Assembly (NCBI GenBank): GCA_017311315.1
Contig: CM029672.1
Coordinates: forward strand, 9,838,463 to 9,902,462
Reading direction: 5' to 3'
Source of the DNA: Dendrocalamus latiflorus
Lineage: Eukaryota; Streptophyta; Magnoliopsida; Poales; Poaceae
Length of the DNA: 64,000 nucleotides
Below the pieces are notes generated by a model. The model worked only from the letters and a program-made list of their open reading frames with translations, was not told where the DNA came from and made no database searches. Position numbers and translations under genes: made by a program. Positions 56,784 through 64,000 of the stretch are shown one piece after another. The first letter of the stretch is position 1. Every line of letters starts with the position of its first letter.

Positions 56784-57041
56784 CCGAATTTTTTTTCTAT
56801 TTTAGCCCTTTTTTTGAAAAATATTCACATTTAGACCCCTGGTAGTTTTAATTCCGTTTTTGGACCCAGAGGTCGGCGCCATGGGACACGGCGCCGAGGT
56901 AACACATCTCGGCGCCGTGGTCCATGGCGCCGAGGTCACAGGCCCGCTTCAGCGTGCCGGCCTGCGTGGCGCTGACGTGGCAGGCACCTCGGCCCCGTGG
57001 ATCGTGGCGCCGAGCTCGGCGCCGTGACTGGTGGCGCCGAG
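56784..57041 (+). repeat. Left TIR of the MULE
   Basis: AT-rich outer 90 bp, then GC-rich sequence with recurring GGCGCC. Pairs with 59090-59354. Confidence 0.85.
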
Positions 57042-57252
57042 GTGTGAAACATTGAGAAATTGGATAGGCGCCGTGACTGGTGGCGCTCCAGTTCGGCGCC
57101 TTCAAAATAATCCCTAGCTTTCGGAAACATTCAGAAAATTGATCAACTGTGTGAAACACATTTTTCTATTAATTTTTTGATGTTGTCGTGTTCAATATGA
57201 AAATTTCGGGTGCTAGTATGGTAATAATGTTTGTAACTTTTTTTCTAAGCAG

Positions 57253-57341
57253 GGAACTCCGATGGTCAAACACTAATTGTTAGAGAAAGGGATAATGGTG
57301 TTGCTTATTCATGGAATTCAAAAGAGCTAAAATGGGACAAG
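57253..57341 (+). pseudogene. Captured exon fragment, PFU domain of PLAA/DOA1-like protein
   Basis: The fragment is preceded by TTTCTAAGCAG and followed by a GTAAGA donor. It reads NSDGQTLIVRERDNGVAYSW then NSKELKWDK. This is like the ubiquitin-binding PFU domain of plant phospholipase A2-activating proteins (family pattern GQT..VREGDNGVAYSWN). One exon only. The assignment is from memory of the family. Confidence 0.6.
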
Positions 57342-57561
57342 GTAAGAACCTATGTGCCTTAGACTTTTCCATTATATTTCCCTTAAGTAATTATGTTGCT
57401 ATCTCAAATCACATGGTATAATCTGCGAAGTTGAGGATATAGTTTAATGTCTTGTTGTTATTTTGCAGACATTTATGTGCTTGAAAATGTGAATTTTCCA
57501 TGTAATGATTTACAATTTTGAACTGAGTAGTCATGATTTCCCTGTTCTTTTCTATATGCAG

Positions 57562-57612
57562 ACTAATCCATTCGACCTGTTTGAGACATTCTTTGGAGCA
57601 AATATGGGTGGG
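57562..57612 (+). pseudogene. Captured exon fragment, DnaJ-like chaperone
   Basis: After a TATATGCAG acceptor it reads TNPFDLFETFFGANMGG, matching the post-J-domain stretch of plant organellar DnaJ proteins (NPFDLFE.FFG..MGG). It stops where the hairpin element begins at 57617. It is unrelated to the PFU exon upstream, so the pair is chimeric. Confidence 0.65.
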
Positions 57613-57616
57613 CAAC

Positions 57617-57728
57617 ATTATGCACTCTATTAAATTGTAGTTTTGTGAAGCACCGATACGCAATACCGTCATACCGGTAGTGTCAAGTGCAGTCGATACA
57701 GCTAGGCAAACACAATAGAGTGCATAAT
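57617..57728. repeat. Small inverted-repeat insertion
   Basis: ATTATGCACTCTATT at 57617-57631 is exactly complementary to 57714-57728. The 112-bp unit interrupts the DnaJ-like fragment and looks like a tiny MITE or hairpin. Confidence 0.7.
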
Positions 57729-57928
57729 AATAGGATTACATAGACCGTAGATAACATAAATAAATGCAACGTGGGTGTTTAATTCTCGACTTCCATGGCT
57801 TCTCCCTAATTCAGCAGAACGTTCTGAGCATGTGGCACGTGGAACTCTATACTTCTAATGTTCAGAACTCGACCACTAGTCCTAACATGCCTTAGGGAAT
57901 ATAATTTGCTGGGTCTATTACATTTTGT

Positions 57929-58153
57929 CTATTGGGTGTAGCGTGGTTGTTTCCCCTTTTTCTTGCGCCCTGAAGATGGCTCCGCTGCATCCTTCGTCCT
58001 GTCACTCTTGGTCTTGAGAGCTGCCTCACGAGCTTGAAGCTCTTCCTCCTGATGCTTGATGGCTGCTTCACGCAGTCTTAACTGCTCCCGCCTCCTTTGC
58101 AGCTCATCCTCCTTGCCCTTTAGACGGATTTGGTCAATTTCCACACGAAACAC
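57929..58153 (-). other. Open frame with coiled coil inside the MULE, family unknown
   Basis: The minus-strand frame has heptad-like charged sequence (KEDELQRRREQLRLREAAIK, HQEEELQAREAALK) and a basic tail (GRKKKGKQ). The first codon is not ATG, so it is probably the end of an exon from a larger protein. It lies opposite in strand to the two captured exons. Confidence 0.35.
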
Positions 58154-59089
58154 AGTAGAAAACCAAGTTTTCTCCTAATGTGTGGAACCACCTATATGAG
58201 GCACTGAGCAACTCACGCACATACACATGTCCGCACAAACATATCGATCAAATATATAAACCCATATAGATTGCAAGCACGTAAACACATTACACATGTA
58301 TGCACATGCACAAACTAAGAGATTGAAACTTTTGGAACTAGCTCATACAACAGGGTTCTTAGCAATTTGCATCATATGTAAGCACAAGGTTACAACTTAC
58401 AAACACAATGTCAAGCAGCTAGTTTGATCCTCTAGATGGCACTGTGGGGGGAAAATCTCGTTTGGTGACATTGCTGTTAATATTTTATAAACCGAACTAG
58501 AACGGGAAGATTTCAAACTTATATACTTAAGACTAATATTGATAAACTTGCAGCAGACTGCATGTAAACATCGAACCAGAGTACCAGGCTTCCACAGCTG
58601 AAGCACGCGAACAAATTGAATGGGACAACAGCAAGTAAGGGGGTATCGGCTCATACTCCTGGATATGAGGAGCGGGTGATAGAGCGGCAGGTCCTCCCCC
58701 GGAAGCAGTTGTTCCTCAGCGAATCCGCGCACGCCGTCACCTTATTGTCCCTGACCAAACTCCCCCACAGACCAAAAAACAAATCAGAACACGCAGCTAT
58801 CGCACGCGCGCGAGGGCGCGCAGGTGGCACGGGCAGGGGGAGGGGAGATCTCGCTCGTACCGCTCGAGGCCGCCGGCGGGGACGCGGGCGGGCGGGGAGG
58901 GGGCGGCGGACGGGAGGCGGCGGCACCACGGGGCGGCGGCACCAGGGGGCGGCGGCGAGCCGGGAGGCCGGGGACGCGGGCGGGGACGGGAGGCGGCTGC
59001 ACCGGGGGGCGGCGGCGGGGAGGCAGGCGGGCGGTCGAAATGGAGAGAACGAACGAAACAGAGGGGGAAAAGGCCGCGTGGGGCCCGCT

Positions 59090-59354
59090 GGCCAAAGCTC
59101 GGCGCCAAGATCCACGGCGCCGAGCTCGGCGCCACTACCCACGGCGCCAAGGTGCCTGCCACGTCGGCGCCACGCAGGCCGCCACGCTGGAGCGGGCCTG
59201 CGACCTCGACGCCATGGACCAGGGCGCCGAGACGTGTTACCTCGGCGCCGTGACCTACGGCGCCGACCCCTTGGGTCCAAAAACGGAATTAAACCTACCA
59301 GGGGTCTAAATGTGAATATTTTTCAAAAAAAGGGCTAAAATAGAAAAAGTTCGG
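59090..59354 (-). repeat. Right TIR of the MULE
   Basis: Inverted copy of 56784-57041 with scattered substitutions. Ends AAAAAGTTCGG before CTGTAACATC. Confidence 0.85.
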
Positions 59355-59356
59355 CT

Positions 59357-61290
59357 GTAACATCTTATTTCTCATAGTTTATTTGAAGCTTTTAAAAGAA
59401 AATTCACCATTTGGATTTTTCTGGAATTAATAAAAGCTTAAAGTGAATTTTTATTAAATTAAAAGGATTTAATATAACTAAAATAAATTTTAAAATTGGT
59501 TGAAAGTATTGTATTTGGGTTCCTTGTGCTTTAAGGAATTTTTTTTATGTTTTTTATGAATTTATTTGCTATTTTCTAGAGCCCAAAGGGATTTATTTGA
59601 ATCTCTAAAAATAGAAAAACACTCAAAATCCTAAAAAATTGGGCCAAGCCCATCACTATTCATCCAGCCTAGGCCCATGCCCTTTCCCATCGAGCCACGT
59701 GTCGGCCATCCACCGCACGCCGCCCGCATCCAAGCCATCCGTCCTACCCTCCCCATCCTCCGCCCAATGAACACGTGTCAAGCATCAGGCAGTCATGCAT
59801 TGTTCGTTGGTGCCATTAGGCCTCAGCCATTCGATCGAGTCCTGGCCACGTGTCGTCCATCGATGCCGCTGAGCACTGTTCATCTTCCTCACATTTTCGC
59901 CGTCGTGTCCGCCTTGGACATCTGTCGTTGCTAGCCGTGTTCCTCTTGGAGGCTGTGTCACCCACAACATTGTGACCTTGGCATCCGTGCCATAAATAGC
60001 TATCGCTGCCTCATTTTCTGCATCCCTTGTAGCCGTCGCCACTCTCACATGCCCTCGATGTCTGTGCCGAGCCAAGCGGCATCATTTTCGTCTTCGTCCT
60101 CAGCGCCAACAATCATCATTTTCATCGACGAGGTCGCCATCGTTGTCATCATCTCCACCATTCACCGCCCACTAGTGTGCTCTGTGTCACCTTGCTTTGT
60201 CGTTCATCTCGCCCATCCATTACCGCCTTGGTTCAAGTGCTGGCCGACGCCAGCCATGACGTCACCCACACCCGTGCCTTGTGACCTTTCACCTTCTCCG
60301 AAACCATAGTCCACCATGAGCTAAGACACTGACATCTGGGTCCCACCTATCAGTCTAACAGAGCTGTAGACCCATGAACCAGCCATGCTAAGTCAGCCTC
60401 CACGTGGCTGCCACACGTTACGCCACATGGGTGCCACATCAGCCCTAGCCGCCACGACAGCAAGCCTAGTCACACGTGCACTATTCCATGAGCCGATTTC
60501 ACTGTAGACTTGCTTTTTCATGCACCAAGTCCACAACACAGTAGATTTCTCAATTTTCAGCCTTTTCTTTAGATTTAATCTTCCGAGAGCCCGTTCTCCT
60601 CCGTCGTAACTCCGATTGACCGGATTCTTTTTCCTAAATTCATCTAAAATTGAGATATATATTTTGGTTCTAGTTTTAAAGTTTTTGGAGTTTATTTTAA
60701 TTTTATTTAAATTTATTTTGTACTTCATTTTTTTCTCTCTCGTTAGATCACGCCTTCAAATGAGCTGAAGCAAGATTTGAAAATTAAGAGCTATTAACTG
60801 AGCAAGATCAAGACAAGTCGTATCCTTTGATCATGTTGAACATATTGTTTTTAATCTATTATTTATATTTTATTTTGAATTATCATGTATTGCTATTTTA
60901 ATATAAACCTTTGTATTTGGTAGTTATCATCCAACTTGAGTAATCCCTCACTTGATAAATTGAATGCTATGATTCCATTGTCACCTTAGGATGGTATTTA
61001 TCTAGTGATACAATACCAGTTGTCACATGGGTTGTACGTCTAATTTGCTTAGCCATGCTTATAGTATGTTGGGTTCATCCTCATATGTTGATTAATCAAT
61101 TTTGACTTAATGAGATATTAAATCATGGTGGCCAGCCACAGTTATAAAATTTGTGCACCTTGGCATGGGTAGTGTCATTGGTGGTATTATACAATATAGT
61201 TTTTACTTGGACAAATGATCGTGCAGTAAAGGGGGGAAGTGTGGCTAGCACTTCAGGGATGTGGATATTTCACCTAGGTAATGTCTCAAT
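59357..61290 (+). repeat. Del/Tekay-like Gypsy LTR or leader sequence, border at 59357
   Basis: The start TGTAACATCTTATTTCTC resembles the LTR start at 31174. The GC-rich middle (59700-60350) has short frames without homology. Sequence near 61200-61270 (GGGGGAAGTGTGGCTAGCAC) resembles the downstream part of such LTRs. No second copy or right border was found, so it may be a solo or truncated LTR. Confidence 0.4.
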
Positions 61291-61383
61291 TTTGATCCCG
61301 TAGCCGAAATTGCTCAAATTTTTTTCTGAAGGCTTTTGGATCAATGAAGAATATCTCCACCAATTTTCACTATTTTTGGCGAA

Positions 61384-61545
61384 GGTTTGGTCCCTGTCGC
61401 TCAACCATTGGGCAACTGCATTAAAGTCGCCCAATGGGAGGGCGACTGGATGCAGTCGCCTGATGGTAGAGCGACAGGGACAGAATCGACTTCTGGTTGG
61501 GCGATAGGCTCCAGTCGCCCTCCCATTGAGCGACTTGAGCCTATT
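61384..61545. repeat. Palindromic GTCGCCC-motif cluster
   Basis: GTCGC(C/T)CAA and its complements recur about eight times, including the inverted pair CAATGGGAGGGCGACTGG and CCAGTCGCCCTCCCATTG. Layout is like a MULE TIR or fold-back element. The flanks are AT-rich. Confidence 0.55.
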
Positions 61546-62350
61546 TTTGTAAAAAAAATTTCCCGCGGGTATATTTCTGTAATTTCGAATAAAAAATAGA
61601 TTATCCGTACCAAAAAAATCGTATTTTAGGCACTATAGTGTCTAGACACCTAAATTAATGCTCAATAATGTGTTTTGAGATCCACAATATTTGACATGGG
61701 TATCTTTACGTACCCATAAAAATGTATTCAAGATATCAAATTTAAAAAAAATAAATTTAACTTCAATTTAATTAGTTTGAGTTAGTTTTATGGTATATAG
61801 TTACTATAATCACGTTAAATTCAAAAGTAATTTAAAATAGTTTGAACTGAGTTCAAAACTCACTTATCATAAATATATTAAAGATATAAAATATTTTTAT
61901 ATCCAAAAACTCTAAATCTTTATCGATTGCAGATGTGTATCTGCTGTTCTCGATGTGTATTATGTAATATTTATATATATAATTTGTGAGATGCATGTAC
62001 ACTACTGTATAATAGTAGATGGAGTTTGCAATAGATGGATGGATCGGGACGCGGGCAACTGTACTGAATAGACTGACTGATTGATGTGAGATACCTGTCC
62101 ATTTATGGATCGGAGGCTGCTCGATCGATACATCGCTCTCCACTCTCACCGGTCACCAGCAGCTAGCAGTGTTTGTTGCTCGCTTTACGCAACCCACCAC
62201 CTCACTACAGGTGATCGAGGTCACGACGGCTCCGTCCATCCACATATCGACCCCGGCCCGTTGCGTCGCAGAATAGTAACAACCATGGCTGCTAGCTGAT
62301 TATAATTAAACTACGAGTAGCTAGCTAGCAGTCATTGTAGTTAACGCTCC
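61546..62350. other. AT-rich intergenic sequence, nothing recognised
   Basis: Only short composition-driven frames. No repeat border or RNA gene was noticed. Confidence 0.4.
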
Positions 62351-62353
62351 TTA

Positions 62354-62576
62354 AGGTGTGTTCATTAGAGTTTCAGTTTTTAGCTTCTAATTTTTTAATT
62401 TTATCTTTTTTTATTTTTTTTACTTTTATTATTATTCTTTTGTATTATCTGTAATGATATTTTTTTATTTTTAAATTTAATTATACTAAAAAAAGCTAAC
62501 AACAACTATAGTAAAAAAACACTATAACAGAGCAACTAAGTCCACAGTCAGAACTTATAAACTCTAATGAGCACCC
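62354..62576. repeat. MITE, family C, with TTA duplication
   Basis: The ends AGGTGTGTTCATTAGAGTTT and the complement of GGGTGCTCATTAGAGTTT are flanked by TTA (62351-62353 and 62577-62579), as for Tourist/Harbinger MITEs. The interior has TGTATTATCTGTAATGATA. It is the best-preserved family C member. Confidence 0.7.
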
Positions 62577-63025
62577 TTAGACGACTGGTGCAGGTGCTTA
62601 ATTAAATTACATGCTCTATTACGAAAATATATACCAATCTAGAGACAGCGACATAGTTTTTTACGTAGAAAACCTCTACGAAAAAAATCACACACACAAA
62701 GACGAAATTCATTATATGAAGAAAGATTATAAGCATGAACTATTTGGCACATTTGAACCGTTCGACTACAGGGGTACATATATAATCTATAAAACAAAAG
62801 TTCTAGGAGAATACGAAACCAAGATGAGATCAGTGCCTGAACTTTGCACTGTCCATCGCATTGTGACGTGTGGATCGGCGCATGTGTCCAGCATAGATAC
62901 GTCCGACCCGAATTTAGATCATACTTTAGCATGCTCACACAGACACCACACGTACCTAACAAGAATTTCATTTGGCCGGGGCCAAGCTACTTGTGCAGTT
63001 GCGCTCTCACAGCCACAACACGTGT
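62577..63025. other. Intergenic sequence with an unsupported open frame
   Basis: A 138-codon + strand frame (62611-63027) is open, but I see no motif or codon bias supporting it. Confidence 0.3.
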
Positions 63026-63360
63026 AGGGCTGTAAAAAAAGTTCGAGCTCGATAGGATATTCAAGTTCGGCTTGCCATATGCATGATTCGAGCTCTAAAC
63101 GAGCTGAATTTGAGCTTGGACTCAAGCTCACGAGCCTAACTAGTTCGAGCTAGAATAGTGTGATTAAGGTTCGACTTACACCTTTATAATTTTCTCCCAC
63201 ACATTTCTTCCAATGTTAAAATCTAGTTGCCGAGCTTTTTCGAGCCAAGCTTGAGCTTTAGCCAAGCTTTTGTAGGGGTATTATATTAAAGTGCAGTTCC
63301 TGAGCTTTTTCGAGCCGAGCTCGAGGTTATTCGAGCTTTGCCCAAGATTTTGTAGGAATC
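63026..63360. repeat. Repeat with TAGGGCTGTAAA end and GAGCTCGAG motifs
   Basis: After TAGGGCTGTAAAAAAAG, the motifs TCGAGCT, GAGCTTG and TTTTTCGAGCC recur many times. It resembles the 46523 repeat in motif content. The second end was not found. Confidence 0.4.
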
Positions 63361-63382
63361 ATGTTAAAATGTAATTACTGGG

Positions 63383-64000
63383 TGTTGGGGGAGTGGCCCC
63401 ACCTTGGCTCAATCAGCCCACTAGGGCAAAATCCCATCACGCTAGGTTGGACGCTAAAACCGAGGCTGAACGGTAAGGTAAAAATGGTATCGCTCGACAG
63501 CAAAGACCCATCGAAGCAGGTATTGGTCAGGGGCGATCTCACCTTGGAAGCTAAGCAGAGCCTATTGAAAGGCCTTCGCAATAATGTTGATGTCTTCGCA
63601 TGGCCACCCACAAACATTACAGGAGTAGATCACTCTACCATCGAACACAAGCTGGCGGTGCACCCCAATGCGAAGCCCATCAAGCAGCAAATGAGGAGAA
63701 TGTTCTTGGATAGGCAGAAGGCCACCAAGGTGGAGGTAGCCAAGTAGATCGCCTCCGGCATCATCAGGGAGGTGGTCCACCCCGAGTGGCTCGCCAACCC
63801 ATTGCTGGTCAAGAAGGTCAAGCTGTGACAGCTCACAATGGGGGACCTCGTTCTCAAGAAGGCCCTACACATCGTCACGAAGGGAAGCTAGAGTCTAAGT
63901 GGGAGGGGTCCTACATAGTGATGGCTTCCTTCAGAGTAGGGCCATACCACCTCTCCACCCTCGAAGGCATGGAGCTCAAGCAAACTTGGAATGACAACCA
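63383..64000 (+). pseudogene. Ty3/Gypsy pol remnant: reverse transcriptase start joined to integrase end
   Basis: An LTR-like stretch (TGTTGGGGGAGTGGCC at 63383) leads into a frame with DVFAWPPTNITGVDHSTIEH and an in-frame TAG at 63745-63747, then IASGIIREVVHPEWLANPLL and a TGA. This is the N-terminal reverse-transcriptase region of plant Gypsy pol. Almost at once GDLVLKKALHIVTKG follows and, after a frameshift, KLESKWEGSYIV and GPYHLSTLEGMELKQTWN, the C-terminal end of integrase. The rest of reverse transcriptase, RNase H and most of integrase is deleted. It runs off the window. Confidence 0.8.

Larger units (their letters stand above)
56784..59354. mobile_element. Mutator-like element with long TIRs carrying gene fragments (Pack-MULE candidate)
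   Basis: Inverted repeats of about 260 bp (56784-57041 and 59090-59354) begin CCGAAT/CCGAAC. They share TTCTATTTTAGCCC, GAAAAATATTCACATTTAGA, TTTTTGGACCCA and many GGCGCCGAG units. The 10-bp duplication CTGTAACATC flanks the element (56774-56783 and 59355-59364), as expected for Mutator types. No transposase (MURA) is present. The interior contains spliced-exon-like fragments of at least two unrelated genes at 57253-57341 and 57562-57612, a short hairpin and a coiled-coil frame. It would need a MULE transposase in trans. Confidence 0.82.

Noticed and set aside
62611..63027. 138-codon + strand frame
   Set aside because: Composition follows the AT-rich surroundings and no motif is visible; probably chance.

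Overview
This is plant nuclear DNA, almost certainly from a grass and probably a panicoid (sorghum, maize, sugarcane or Miscanthus type). The evidence is the spliced plant genes, the GC-rich single-exon coding sequence, the abundant small Tourist-, Mutator- and hAT-type repeats, and deeply nested LTR retrotransposons. The species assignment is inference. Only three cellular genes are clear: the 3' end of a cohesin-loader gene (SCC2/NIPBL, + strand, 119-783), a UDP-glucose 6-dehydrogenase gene (2885-4297, +), and a three-exon group IIc WRKY transcription factor gene (36904-32100, - strand). A broken SDHAF4-like copy lies at 45.6-45.9 kb.

The rest is mostly mobile DNA, and several insertions can be delimited to the base by target-site duplications (TSDs). 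At 6034-8726 is an LTR element with 147-bp LTRs and no gag or pol (TSD GAAAT), sitting inside an older small repeat. At 8833-13408 is a hAT element with an uninterrupted 737-residue transposase, matching terminal inverted repeats (TIRs), CGGCACGG-rich ends and a 0.6-kb G-rich leader. At 14331-16337 is a gag-only Copia derivative in minus orientation (TSD GTAGA). From 16.3 to 22.1 kb lie Gypsy remnants: a plus-strand putative gypsy-type ORF opposite a minus-strand gag, the latter split by a 1180-bp hAT element (20722-21901, TSD CCCAGAAG). At 26202-30527 is a PIF/Harbinger element with an open Myb/SANT-like gene but a transposase broken by a frameshifting deletion and by a nested 722-bp hAT element (27647-28368, TSD CCTAGGAA). 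This Harbinger element sits in a Del/Tekay-like LTR ending at 31174.

The WRKY gene has two introns of about 2 kb, both loaded with MITE-like repeats. From 37 to 52 kb the sequence is AT-rich, with many members of three related repeat families (called A, B and C here), a TG/TA microsatellite, a hAT transposase remnant with one nonsense codon (42.0-43.9 kb), a Harbinger Myb-like remnant (about 44 kb) and the SDHAF4-like copy.

From 52.7 to 59.4 kb two Mutator-type structures stand next to each other. The first is a decayed element carrying a plant mobile domain (PMD) gene between diverged inverted arms. The second, at 56784-59354, has about 260-bp TIRs, a 10-bp TSD, and exon fragments that look like a PFU domain (PLAA/DOA1) and a DnaJ protein, so it looks like a Pack-MULE. 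It landed at the very start of another LTR. The window ends in a deleted Gypsy pol that joins the start of reverse transcriptase to the tail of integrase.

If there is one thing to pursue, it is the pair of open transposon proteins (the hAT transposase and the Harbinger Myb/SANT protein) and the gene-capturing MULE. All coordinates and junctions were read by eye. No alignment or database search was run.
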